A program made the translations under genes and the position numbers. A model generated the notes under the pieces. It worked only from the letters and a program-made list of their open reading frames with translations. It was not told where the DNA came from and ran no database searches. A DNA stretch of 64,000 bases from DAHUYF01 sp035509275. GTDB lineage: Bacteria; Pseudomonadota; Alphaproteobacteria; ATCC43930; CGMCC-115725. The DNA lies in NCBI GenBank assembly GCA_035509275.1, contig DATJLU010000146.1:68939-132938 (forward strand), read 5' to 3'. Positions 1 to 8,438 of this stretch are shown piece after piece; position 1 is the stretch's first letter; the number at the start of each line of letters is the position of its first letter.

Positions 1-996
1 GATGTTGTAGACCTTGCGATCGCCGAACTCGAGCAGCAGCTTCGCCTCCGGCAGCTCCTTCAGCTCCGTCGGCAGCTGCTCCGCGATGCTGCAGACGGCA
101 TGGCGCAAGCACTGCAGCTGCTTGAAGCGGTCGGTCTGATCGCGCGTCCGGCTCGAATAGGTGATCTCCTTCTGCCGCGTTGCCACCTCGGTGAGGTTGG
201 CGGGAAAATCGCCGCGCGCGTTCCAGAGATCGACCTGGAAGGCGAGCGTGTCCTGGCGCGGCCCGTTTTGGATCACCCATTGCAGCGGCGTGTTGGAGAC
301 GAGGCCGCCATCCCAATAATGCTGGCCTTCGATCTCGATCGCCGGGAAACCGGGCGGCAGCGCGCCGCTGGCCAGCACGTGGTCCGGCCCGATCTCCTGC
401 ATCTCATTGTCGAAATAGACGAAATTCCCGGTGCGCACATTTACCGCGCCGAGGCTGATGCGCGTCGTATCGTTGTTGATGCGCTCGAAATCGACGAGCC
501 GTTCGAGCGTCGTGCGCAGCTGCGCCGTGTCGTACCAGCTCGTCGCCTCGGTGCAGCCATTGGGATGGAGCCAAGGCGGGGGCATCCGGGGCGCGAAAAA
601 GCCGCGCGCGCCACCGACCAGCACTGTCGCGGCGCTGGTCTGATTGAAGAAGCGCCGCGCCATCTCGCCTTTGGCGAAGCGCGAGGCGGGGTCGCCGGTC
701 ACCGCCCAGTGCGGGGTGCTGGTGACGCTCTCCCAGAACGCGCGCAGCTTGGCGACACGCTCCTCGGGCGGGTTGCCGGCGATGATCGCCGAATTGATGG
801 CGCCGATCGAGATGCCGGCGACCCAGTCGGGCAGGATCTCGGCCTCGGCGAGCGCCTCATAGGCGCCGGCCTGATAGGCGCCGAGCGCGCCGCCACCCTG
901 CAACAGAAATGCAATGCACTCGAAATCCGGGCGGCCCCGGACCCCGGATTTCCTGACGGCGGCAGGTTGATTAAGCGGTCTTGCGCGTCTCGCCAT
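1..996 (-). CDS. Patatin-like phospholipase, C-terminus cut by window edge
   Basis: Predicted serine lipase/acyl hydrolase of the patatin family; likely acts on membrane or storage lipids. The frame stays open to base 1 (332 codons), so the C-terminus lies outside the window. All patatin signatures are visible: the glycine-rich oxyanion loop GGGALG at residues 34-39, the nucleophile elbow GISIG at 61-65 (Ser63) and the catalytic DGG at 229-231 (Asp229). The start at 996 has GGAGG five bases upstream. No signal peptide is visible; the first ~25 residues are basic, which fits a cytosolic or membrane-peripheral enzyme. It diverges from a second patatin-type gene at 1160. Family assignment is firm; the substrate is unknown. 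Confidence 0.92.
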   Translation of the reverse strand, partial: MARRARPLNQPAAVRKSGVRGRPDFECIAFLLQGGGALGAYQAGAYEALAEAEILPDWVAGISIGAINSAIIAGNPPEERVAKLRAFWESVTSTPHWAVTGDPASRFAKGEMARRFFNQTSAATVLVGGARGFFAPRMPPPWLHPNGCTEATSWYDTAQLRTTLERLVDFERINNDTTRISLGAVNVRTGNFVYFDNEMQEIGPDHVLASGALPPGFPAIEIEGQHYWDGGLVSNTPLQWVIQNGPRQDTLAFQVDLWNARGDFPANLTEVATRQKEITYSSRTRDQTDRFKQLQCLRHAVCSIAEQLPTELKELPEAKLLLEFGDRKVYNI

Positions 997-1159
997 GAGG
1001 CCTCCATCCGTCAAAGGGGCGCGCCGATGCTCGGCCGCGGTCGGCATAGCCGGTTAATTGGCGTTGCCCGGGCCAATGTCCAGTTAAACTTCGTTAAGCG
1101 CGTTCAATTAAGTTTGTATCCCCCGCTGCCGCTTTGATGTAGGGGCGGCATCGGCGGGG

Positions 1160-3652
1160 GTGAAGGCGGCAACGCCTGCGAGAGGAGTTGATTTGCGCGA
1201 AAAAGAGCTGCGCATCGCACTCGTCTGCTTCGGCGGCATCTCGCTCGCCGTCTATATCCATGGCATCTGCAAAGAGGTCCTGAAGCTGGTCCGCGCCTCG
1301 AGCGCGTTACACGACATCCGCGACCGCGGCGCGCGGGCGAGCGCCCGCTTCGCCGAGAAGGCGGAGGCGAACCGGCCTTACGATACCGAAGCCATCTATT
1401 TCGAGCTGCTGCGCGACATCGGCCGCAAGGTCGATCTTCGCGTCGTCGTCGACATCATCGCCGGCGCCTCGGCCGGCGGCATCAACGGCGCCATGCTGGC
1501 GCGGGCGCTGGCGCATGACCTGCCGATGGACGCCCTGCGCGATCTCTGGCTCAAGGAGGCCGACGTCACCGAGCTGCTGGCCGCCGAGGCGCGGGCGGGG
1601 CGCTGGAGCAAGCCCTTCATGCACCCCTTCATCTGGGGCTTCGGCGCGGCGCAGCTGATGCAGGAGGTGCGCGACCCCGAGGTGCGGCGGAAGCTGTCGC
1701 TGTTCGTGCGCTCGCGCTGGTTCAAGCCGCCTTTCGACGGGGCGCGAATGGCGCAGCTGATGTATGACGCCGTGGCCAGCATGGGCGACGCGGCCGGTCC
1801 GGCGCGCTCGCTGCTGCCGGCGGGACAGCGGCTCGACCTCTTCGTCACCCTCACCGACCATTACGGCTATCGCCAGCTGCTCGAGACGCATGATCCGCCG
1901 GTGATCGAGGAGCGCGAACACCGTCACATCCTGCAGTTCAGCTATCGCCGCTGGCCCAATGGCGAGGTCGAGACCGATTTCGATTTCGCCAATGCGCCGG
2001 CGCTCGCCTTTGCCGCCCGCGCCACCTCCTCTTTTCCCGGCGCGTTCCCGCCGGCGCAGATCACCGAGCTGGAGCAGCTGCTGGCGCGCCGGCGCATCAC
2101 CTGGCCGCGCCAGCGCCAATTCCTCGCGCGCAATTTCGAGCCCTATCGGCGCGCCGGGCTCGACCCCCGCCTGCAATGCTTCGTCGATGGCAGCGTGCTC
2201 AACGACAAGCCCTTCCGCGAGGCGATCCGGGCGATCAAGGGCCGGCCCGCCTATCGCCAGGTCGATCGCCGCCTCGTCTATGTCGATCCCGATCCCGACC
2301 GGCCGCAGCCGCCGCTCACCGGTCTCGTTCCCGGCTTTTTCACCACCTTGCGCAGCGCGCTTTCCGATATCCCGCGCAACGAGCCGATCGCCGACGAGCT
2401 CACCTATGTCAACGGCTTCAACGAGCGGGTGCGGCGGCTCAAAGGCATCGTCGATGCCGCGCGGCCGCAGATCACGCAGCTCGTCGCGCGCATCGGAGCC
2501 TTCGCCGGCGCGGAAGGGCTCACCGCCGAGCGACTGAGGCGCTGGCGCGAGCAGGTCAATGTCACCGTCGCGCGCGATGCCGGCTTCGCCTATGAAGGCT
2601 ATGTGCGCCTGAAGCTGGCCTCGGTGCGTGCGTTCGTCGCCCAGCTCGTCGGCGCGTTGCTCGCCCTGCCACCGCGCTCACCGGTATCGCGCACGCTTGC
2701 CGCCATCATCGATGCCTGGGCGCATGACGCGGGGATGGTGTTTGCCGGCGAAGAAAGCGCGGCGCTGGCACAGGAGAGCGCCGGCGGCGCGCTGCCGCGC
2801 TGGGTGCGCTTCCTGCTCGCCTTCGACGTCGATTTCCGCAAGCGCCGGCTCTATTTCCTCATCCAGGGCCAGAACCGCCTCTACCAGATGCTGGACGACA
2901 GCGCCGCCGGCACCGCCGCCGCCGCCGTCGTCGACCGGCTGAAGCGCGACTTCTACCAGTGCCTCGATGCCTTGCGTCAGCGCGAATCGTCCGGCTTCTT
3001 CAGTGATGGCACGCGCGCCGCGGCGCGGGCGTTGTTCGGCACCCTGCCCGAGGGCGAGGGCTGGACAGCGGAGCCGGCGCGGGGCTTCGCCCGCGAGCAG
3101 GGCGCGGCGATCGGCGCGCTGATCGAGCGCATGGCCGGCGAGATCGATCTCGACGCCAGCACGCATGAGCTCGACGCGCTGATCGCCACCGTCGACCCCG
3201 TGGCCTGGCCGGCGGCGGCGCGACAAGAGGTCTTGGTGAACTATCTCGGCTTTCCCTTCTGGGACGTGCTCACGCTCTCGGTGACGAATTGGCGCGATAC
3301 CGGCGAGTTCGACGAGATCCTGGTGGACCGCATCAGCCCGCGCGACGCGCGCGCCTTGGCCGCGCTCGCTCCGGCGCTCGCGCCCAAGGGGACGGGGATG
3401 GCGCATTTCGCCGCCTTCTTCTCGCGCGCCTATCGCGAGCAGGATTATCTGCTCGGCCGCCTCCAGGGCATCGACCGGCTCATCGACATCGTCTGCAACG
3501 CCGCCGGCATCGCTCCCGGGGATGGCGGATTGGATGTGGACGGCCTGAAACGCCGCGCCTTCGCGCTCATCCTCGATGCCGAAACGCCGCATCTGCCCGA
3601 GAGCGGTGCTCTGCTTCGCATGTTGCGCGAGGCGATTGCGGCGCGGAGTTGA
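1160..3652 (+). CDS. Patatin-related protein (large form)
   Basis: Large patatin-domain protein (830 aa) like the proteins annotated only as patatin-related. The oxyanion glycine segment CFGGISLAVY lies near residues 23-32, the elbow GASAG at 102-106 (Ser104), and the acidic partner is Asp343 in a DGSVLNDKPF context. The remaining ~480 residues are a long helical C-terminal region of unknown function. The start is uncertain. The GTG at 1160 has a poor ribosome site, while a TTG at 1193 sits five bases after AGGAG (1183-1187) and would give about 819 aa beginning just before the REKELRIA motif. I think the TTG is at least as likely. The gene is divergent from the smaller patatin at 996. Confidence 0.9.
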   Translation: MKAATPARGVDLREKELRIALVCFGGISLAVYIHGICKEVLKLVRASSALHDIRDRGARASARFAEKAEANRPYDTEAIYFELLRDIGRKVDLRVVVDIIAGASAGGINGAMLARALAHDLPMDALRDLWLKEADVTELLAAEARAGRWSKPFMHPFIWGFGAAQLMQEVRDPEVRRKLSLFVRSRWFKPPFDGARMAQLMYDAVASMGDAAGPARSLLPAGQRLDLFVTLTDHYGYRQLLETHDPPVIEEREHRHILQFSYRRWPNGEVETDFDFANAPALAFAARATSSFPGAFPPAQITELEQLLARRRITWPRQRQFLARNFEPYRRAGLDPRLQCFVDGSVLNDKPFREAIRAIKGRPAYRQVDRRLVYVDPDPDRPQPPLTGLVPGFFTTLRSALSDIPRNEPIADELTYVNGFNERVRRLKGIVDAARPQITQLVARIGAFAGAEGLTAERLRRWREQVNVTVARDAGFAYEGYVRLKLASVRAFVAQLVGALLALPPRSPVSRTLAAIIDAWAHDAGMVFAGEESAALAQESAGGALPRWVRFLLAFDVDFRKRRLYFLIQGQNRLYQMLDDSAAGTAAAAVVDRLKRDFYQCLDALRQRESSGFFSDGTRAAARALFGTLPEGEGWTAEPARGFAREQGAAIGALIERMAGEIDLDASTHELDALIATVDPVAWPAAARQEVLVNYLGFPFWDVLTLSVTNWRDTGEFDEILVDRISPRDARALAALAPALAPKGTGMAHFAAFFSRAYREQDYLLGRLQGIDRLIDIVCNAAGIAPGDGGLDVDGLKRRAFALILDAETPHLPESGALLRMLREAIAARS

Positions 3653-3654
3653 CC

Positions 3655-3678
3655 AATGTAGCTTCTAGAAGCTACATT
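3655..3678. promoter_or_regulatory. 24-bp perfect palindrome, likely antitoxin operator
   Basis: A perfect inverted repeat with half-site AATGTAGCTTCT, centred between bases 3666 and 3667. It ends eight bases before the antitoxin ATG at 3686. This is where Phd/VapB-type antitoxins bind to repress their own operon, and the TGTAGC..GCTACA core is typical of such sites. It begins two bases after the patatin stop codon, so the toxin-antitoxin unit appears to carry its own control element. The sequence and symmetry are seen directly; the operator role is inferred from position. Confidence 0.7.
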
Positions 3679-3685
3679 GCTTTTC

Positions 3686-3976
3686 ATGCGTGCCGTCGGC
3701 CTCAAGGCGTTGAAGAACCGGCTCAGCGAATATGTGCGCCTGGTTTCCGGCGGCGAGACCGTGCTGGTCACCGATCGCGACCGGGTCGTTGCCGAGCTGG
3801 TGCCGCCGCGCGGCGGCCGCAGCCCGCTGCTCGCCGATGCACTGCTTGCCGATGCCGTTCGTCACGGCTGGCTGACGCCGCCAGCGCTGCCGCAGAAGGG
3901 GCCGCCGCCACGCAAGCCGGTCATGAGTCTCAACGCCCTCCTCGAGGGATTGCGGCATGACCGGGAGGAGCGGTGA
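3686..3976 (+). CDS. Type II antitoxin, Phd/YefM-like
   Basis: Small antitoxin (96 aa from the ATG at 3686) paired with the PIN toxin that follows. Its N-terminus, MRAVGLKALKNRLSEYVRLV, matches the Phd/YefM DNA-binding fold, followed by a GGETVLVTDRDRVVAEL strand-turn typical of the family. The C-terminal half is rich in Pro and basic residues and would be the toxin-neutralising tail. A TTG at 3677 lies in frame but is inside the palindromic operator, so the ATG is preferred. There is no clear Shine-Dalgarno site, which suggests a leaderless or near-leaderless transcript. The stop overlaps the toxin GTG by four bases. Confidence 0.88.
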   Translation: MRAVGLKALKNRLSEYVRLVSGGETVLVTDRDRVVAELVPPRGGRSPLLADALLADAVRHGWLTPPALPQKGPPPRKPVMSLNALLEGLRHDREER

Positions 3977-4359
3977 TCTATCTCGACAGCTCGGTCGCCC
4001 TCGCGCAGCTGCTCGCCGAGGATCGGGCGCCGCCGGAATTTCTTTGGGATCGACCGCTCGTCTCGAGCCGGTTGCTCGAATATGAGGTGTGGAATCGCCT
4101 GCACGCGAGCGGACTCGCTCGTTCGCATGGCGAGGAGGCGCGGACCTTGATCGATCGTCTGGCCCTGATCGAGTTGGCTCCAACGGTCCTCGCCCGCGCT
4201 GTCGAACCGTTTCCGGTGCGCCTGCGCACGCTTGATGCCTTGCATCTTGCGTCGATCGAATTCCTGCGCGGTCAAGGCCAGGCGATCGAGCTTGCCACCT
4301 ACGACGACCGTATGGCGGCTGCGGCCCGTGCACTCGAAGTAGAGCTTCTCCCGCTCTGA
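3973..4359 (+). CDS. VapC-like PIN-domain toxin
   Basis: PIN-domain ribonuclease (128 aa), the toxin of the pair. The four acidic metal ligands of the PIN fold are in place: Asp5 (IYLDSS), Glu38 (LLEYEVW), Asp88 (TLDALHLAS) and Asp111/112 (ATYDDRM). It is therefore expected to be a catalytically intact Mg-dependent endoribonuclease that cleaves tRNA or other RNA when the antitoxin is lost. Translation starts at a GTG overlapping the antitoxin stop (GTGA), so the two are translationally coupled. The length is normal for VapC. Confidence 0.9.
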   Translation: MIYLDSSVALAQLLAEDRAPPEFLWDRPLVSSRLLEYEVWNRLHASGLARSHGEEARTLIDRLALIELAPTVLARAVEPFPVRLRTLDALHLASIEFLRGQGQAIELATYDDRMAAAARALEVELLPL

Positions 4360-4393
4360 GCTTCACCGCCTCGTTCGATCACTCCTCGGACGT

Positions 4394-4432
4394 GCCCCTC
4401 TCCCGCCGGCGACCCGCCGGCGGGAGAGGGGC
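4394..4432. terminator. 18-bp perfect hairpin between convergent genes
   Basis: A GC-rich stem of 18 perfect base pairs with a 3-base loop; the left arm is GCCCCTCTCCCGCCGGCG. It lies between the ends of vapC and the capD-like gene, which converge, so it could stop transcription from both sides. There is no T-run, so intrinsic termination would be weak. The CCCTCTCCC/GGGAGAGGG core links it to the larger palindromes at 30507 and 35083. Confidence 0.5.
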
Positions 4433-4448
4433 CGTGCAGAGGGATGAA

Positions 4449-6374
4449 CTAGCCCCCGGCGGCGCGGGTGGTGGTGGCGGCGCTGGCCGCGAATTCGGGC
4501 ACAAGCTTGCCGAGCAGGGCCAGCACGCGTTCCTGGCGGCGCTCGCGCGCATGCTCGGCGAGCTCGTCGAGCGAGCGCTGCAGCATGGCGTAGTCGATGA
4601 TGCGCGGCGCGGCGAGGCGGATGCCGGCCGCCGCCGTCGGCACCAGCGGCTCATTGGCGTAGAACAGCTCCTCATAGAGCTTCTCGCCCGGGCGCAGCCC
4701 GATGAAGCTGATCGTGACGTCGATATCGGGCTTCTTGCCGGCAAGCCGGATCATCTGCCGCGCCAGATCGACGATCTTCACCGGCTCGCCCATGTCGAGG
4801 ACGAAGATCCGGCCGCGCTCCTCCCGGCTGGTCATCGCCAGCGCCGAGGCTTCGAGCACGAGCTCCACCGCCTCGCGCACGGTCATGAAGAAGCGCTGCA
4901 CCTCGGGATGGGTGACGGTGAGCGGACCGCCCATGGCGAGCTGGCGCTGGAACAGCGGCACCACCGAGCCGGTCGAGCCGAGCACATTGCCGAAGCGCAC
5001 GGTGACGAAATGCGTGCCCTCGGCTTTGCGCGATTCGAGAACGTCGAGCGCCTGACAGATGCTTTCGGCGAGGCGCTTGGTCGCGCCCATGACATTGGCG
5101 GGATTGACCGCCTTGTCGGTCGAGATCAGCACCATGGCGCGCACGCCATGGGCGCGGCAGGCCTCGGCGACGAAGCGCGTGCCGAGCGCGTTGGTGAGCA
5201 CGCCTTCGACGGGGTTCGCCTCGACCATCGGCACGTGCTTCAGCGCGGCGGCGTGGAACACCAGCTCCGGCCGCTCGCCGGCGATGATCTCCTCGATGCG
5301 GAAGCGGTCGCGGACATCGCCGATGAGCGCCTGGCGCGGCAGCGCGGCGTGCCGCTCCGTAAGCTCGCGGTCGATGGTGTAGAGCGCGAATTCATTGTTG
5401 TCGACGAGCACGAGCCGCGCCGGGCCATAGGCCGCGATCTGACGCGCCAGCTCGCTGCCGATGGTGCCGCCGGCGCCGGTCACAAGCACGCGCCGTCCGG
5501 CGATGAGCGCTTGCATCCCCGGACGGTCGAGCACGGCCTGCGGCCGCCCGAGCAGATCCTCGATCGCCACCGGCTCGATCGTCGGCTCCTCCGCGCCGGT
5601 CGTCTTGAATTCGGTAAGGCGCGGCAGGCGCGCCAGCGGGATGGTGAGCGTCTCGGCGACGTCGAGGAGACGGCGAACGGTGGTGCCGTCGACCGATTGC
5701 GCGGCAATGATCAGGCGCTGCGGCCGCTCGCCGTTCCGGTCGAGCGTGCTGACGACCTCGGGCAGGTCGGCGATGGTGCCGAGCACCGGCACGCCGGCGA
5801 TGTCGCGGCCGACGCGCGAGCTCGAGCTCGAATCGCTGATGATCCCGACGACGCGATAGAGCCGTTCCGGATCGCTCGCCATGGCGTGGATGAACATGGC
5901 GGCGCCGTCGCGGGCGCCGATCAGCAGCACCGGGATGGTGTGGCTGTAGTCGACGCGCTCGAGCATGTGGCCGAGGCCGCGATCCTTGTAGGCGCGATAG
6001 GCAAAGCGCGGCCCGCCGAGCAGCGCCATCAGCACCAGCCAATTGATGAAGGGCGTCGAGCGCGGCAACTCGTCGAGCCGGGTGACGACGAACATCGCCG
6101 GGAAGAACAGCAGCATGACGATGGTGACGGCACGCAGCAGCGCCAGCATGTCCGGCGACGAGGCGTAGCGCCAGATGCCGCGGTAGAGCCCGGTCCACCA
6201 GAACACCACGCCGGCGATGAGCGTGAAGGAGAGATCGTAGACGCCGATCAGCTGCCAGGGATAGGCGGCGATGCCGCCGCCGACGCGCAAATAGAACGCC
6301 AGCAGAAAGGAGAGCGCCGCCATGACCAAATCATGACAGAAGGCGGCGTTGGCCCGATTCGAGCGGAATATCAT
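4449..6374 (-). CDS. Membrane nucleotide-sugar 4,6-dehydratase, FlaA1/CapD/WbpM family
   Basis: Large inner-membrane SDR enzyme (641 aa) that modifies UDP-N-acetylhexosamines for capsule, O-antigen or protein glycan synthesis. The N-terminus has about four membrane helices, followed by a CoA/NAD-binding-like domain and a C-terminal extended SDR domain. The NAD loop TGAGGTIG lies near residue 298. The STDKAVNP...VMGATK segment near 415-435 shows the Met-Lys arrangement of the membrane-bound WbpM/CapD group in place of Tyr-Lys. Length is normal for the family. It diverges from ydcF-like at 6482, and its sugar product could feed the glycosyltransferase cluster at 13.6-17.3 kb. Exact substrate unknown. 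Confidence 0.92.
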   Translation of the reverse strand: MIFRSNRANAAFCHDLVMAALSFLLAFYLRVGGGIAAYPWQLIGVYDLSFTLIAGVVFWWTGLYRGIWRYASSPDMLALLRAVTIVMLLFFPAMFVVTRLDELPRSTPFINWLVLMALLGGPRFAYRAYKDRGLGHMLERVDYSHTIPVLLIGARDGAAMFIHAMASDPERLYRVVGIISDSSSSSRVGRDIAGVPVLGTIADLPEVVSTLDRNGERPQRLIIAAQSVDGTTVRRLLDVAETLTIPLARLPRLTEFKTTGAEEPTIEPVAIEDLLGRPQAVLDRPGMQALIAGRRVLVTGAGGTIGSELARQIAAYGPARLVLVDNNEFALYTIDRELTERHAALPRQALIGDVRDRFRIEEIIAGERPELVFHAAALKHVPMVEANPVEGVLTNALGTRFVAEACRAHGVRAMVLISTDKAVNPANVMGATKRLAESICQALDVLESRKAEGTHFVTVRFGNVLGSTGSVVPLFQRQLAMGGPLTVTHPEVQRFFMTVREAVELVLEASALAMTSREERGRIFVLDMGEPVKIVDLARQMIRLAGKKPDIDVTISFIGLRPGEKLYEELFYANEPLVPTAAAGIRLAAPRIIDYAMLQRSLDELAEHARERRQERVLALLGKLVPEFAASAATTTRAAGG

Positions 6375-6481
6375 GCGTCGCTCACGATCGGCCGGACGTT
6401 AGAGAAGCGGCTCCCCGGCGGCAACAGGAAAAGCGGTCGCGCCGTGGCCCAGTCCGGGGTAAATATGGGCGCCGTTCGGTC

Positions 6482-7264
6482 ATGCTTTTCCTCTTCAGCA
6501 AGCTCTTCTGGGCCGTCGTCGCTCCCGGCAATCTGCTGCTGCTCCTCCTCCTCGTGGGGCTGATGGCGCAGCGGCGCGGGCGGCGGCGCGGCTCCCGCCT
6601 CGCGCTGGGCGCCGCCCTGGCGCTCCTGGCGGTGGCCGTCCTGCCCATCGGCCAATGGGTGGTCGCGCCGCTCGAGGCGCGCTTTCCCGAGCCGCAGCTG
6701 CCGGCGCATATCGACGGGATCATCGTGCTCGGCGGCGCCGTGCAGCCGGACATCACCCGCGCTCATAACCAGGTCGCTCTCGACGGCGCCGCGGCGCGCA
6801 TCACCGAGACGCTGGCGCTCGCCCTGCGCCATCCCGAAGCCAAGCTGCTGCTGAGCGGCGGCGATGCCGACATCCTGCCGCGCCCCGGCGAGCGCGAGGC
6901 CGACGACACGCGCCGGCTTTTCATCGCGCTCGGCGTGCCGCCCGAGCGCATTCTGGTCGAGGACCGCTCGCGCAATACCTTCGAGAACGCCCGGTTCTCG
7001 CGTGCCGTCGCGGCGCCCAAGCCGGGCGAGACCTGGGTGCTGGTGACGTCGGCGATGCACATGCCGCGCGCTGTCGGCTGCTTCCGCGAGGTCGGCTGGA
7101 ACGTGTTGCCCTATCCTGTCGATTATCGCACCGAGGCGCATCCGCTCCCCGACTTCAAGCTCGCCGAGCATCTCGAGCTGCTCGATCTTGCCACCAAGGA
7201 ATGGGTCGGCCTCGTCGCCTATCGTCTCCTCGGCCGCACCGACGCGTTGTTTCCGGGGCCTTAG
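6482..7264 (+). CDS. YdcF/ElyC/SanA family (DUF218) membrane protein
   Basis: Inner-membrane protein of 260 aa with two N-terminal hydrophobic segments (about residues 8-28 and 38-55) and a soluble DUF218 domain. Family motifs are visible: GIIVLGG near residue 79, LLLSGGDAD near 122, a SRNTFENA segment (usual form S.NT.ENA) near 163 and TSAMHMPRA near 183. Relatives such as ElyC and SanA affect peptidoglycan or lipid-carrier handling and envelope barrier function; the chemistry is unresolved. It is divergent from the CapD-like sugar dehydratase across a 107-bp gap, which would fit a shared envelope role. Confidence 0.9.
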   Translation: MLFLFSKLFWAVVAPGNLLLLLLLVGLMAQRRGRRRGSRLALGAALALLAVAVLPIGQWVVAPLEARFPEPQLPAHIDGIIVLGGAVQPDITRAHNQVALDGAAARITETLALALRHPEAKLLLSGGDADILPRPGEREADDTRRLFIALGVPPERILVEDRSRNTFENARFSRAVAAPKPGETWVLVTSAMHMPRAVGCFREVGWNVLPYPVDYRTEAHPLPDFKLAEHLELLDLATKEWVGLVAYRLLGRTDALFPGP

Positions 7265-7354
7265 CCCGGGCGGTGCATGACAGCCGCCGGGGCTGTGCAT
7301 GGCAATGGCGGCGGCCGGCACGGTATGCTTCGCGGCTGCCATGGAGGAGGCGCC

Positions 7355-8413
7355 ATGCCCGGGATCAACGTGCTTGCGATCCAACGCCTCAGCGCCGCGG
7401 ATCGCGCCAAGATCGAAGCGGTGGACGCGTCGATCCGGCTCGTCGAAGCCGGCGGCTGGTTTGACGGCGAGATCCGCGAGACCTGGCCGGCGCTCACCGC
7501 GACGCGCTTCCTGGCGCCGAGCGCCAATGGCGCGGGCACGCGCGCGGAGCGCGACCGCCTGCTGGCCGACGCGGAGGTGATCCTGGGCGGCTGGCCGTTC
7601 CCGCTTGATTTGCGGGCGCGGGCGAAGCGGCTCAAATGGTTTCACCAGCGCCCCGCCGGCGCCAGCAATCTGCTGCGGGGCGATCTCTGGAGCAGCGACG
7701 TCATCGTGACGACCTCGCGCGGACTGGGCAATACCCTCGCCATTGCGGAATGGGCGGTGGCGGGCATCCTGCATTTTGCCAAGGGGATGCACCGCGCCGC
7801 CATCGATCGCGGCGCCGGGAGCTTCGATCATCGCGCCTATCGCCCGCTGCAGCTCGCGGGCAAGACTGCCTGCATCGTCGGCGCCGGCGGCATCGGCCGC
7901 GAGGTCGGGCGGCTCTGCGCCGCGCTCGGCATGCGCGTCGTCGGCACCCGCCGCCAGGCGAATGGAGGCGAGGCTTTGCCGGCGGGCTTCAGCGCGCTCG
8001 GCGGCACCGAGGAGCTCGATCGTTTCCTGCCGCAGAGCGACGTCGTCGCGATCTGCTGCCAATGGACGCCGGAGACGACCGGCCTCTTCGATACGCGGCG
8101 CTTCGCCGCCATGAAAGCGGGGAGCATTCTCGTCAATGTCGCCCGCGGCGAGATCGTCGATGAGGAAGCGCTGGTGGCGGCTTTGCGCCGCGACCATCTG
8201 CGCGGCGTTGCGCTCGACGTTTATGTCGGCGAGTTCGAGCGCCTGCCCCCGCCACAGCTCTGGTCCGATCCCCGCGTGCTGATCGCACCGCACATCTCGT
8301 CGATGAGCGACGAGGATCGGCACGGCGCCATCGATCTCTTCTGCGAAAACCTGCGCGCCTATCTCGCCGGCAAGCCGCTCCGCAACGTCATCGATTGGCA
8401 GCGGGGGTACTAG
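7355..8413 (+). CDS. D-isomer-specific 2-hydroxyacid dehydrogenase
   Basis: NAD(P)-dependent dehydrogenase of the D-2-hydroxyacid family (352 aa), which interconverts a 2-oxoacid and a D-2-hydroxyacid. The Rossmann loop GAGGIGREVG is visible near residues 174-183, followed by the catalytic NVARGEIVDEEAL segment (Arg) and a C-terminal APHISS (His) near residues 311-316; a Glu-type residue is expected between them. The start at 7355 is chosen because GGAGGAGG lies five bases upstream; a longer frame to 7277 has no ribosome site. Substrate cannot be told from sequence, and no neighbour points to a pathway. Confidence 0.9.
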   Translation: MPGINVLAIQRLSAADRAKIEAVDASIRLVEAGGWFDGEIRETWPALTATRFLAPSANGAGTRAERDRLLADAEVILGGWPFPLDLRARAKRLKWFHQRPAGASNLLRGDLWSSDVIVTTSRGLGNTLAIAEWAVAGILHFAKGMHRAAIDRGAGSFDHRAYRPLQLAGKTACIVGAGGIGREVGRLCAALGMRVVGTRRQANGGEALPAGFSALGGTEELDRFLPQSDVVAICCQWTPETTGLFDTRRFAAMKAGSILVNVARGEIVDEEALVAALRRDHLRGVALDVYVGEFERLPPPQLWSDPRVLIAPHISSMSDEDRHGAIDLFCENLRAYLAGKPLRNVIDWQRGY

Positions 8414-8438
8414 GAGTGGGTGATTGCGTCGACGCGGG

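Noticed and set aside
4392..6563. Plus-strand open frame of 723 codons
   Set aside because: Opposite the FlaA1/CapD-like gene, with His/Arg/Asp-rich low-complexity composition.
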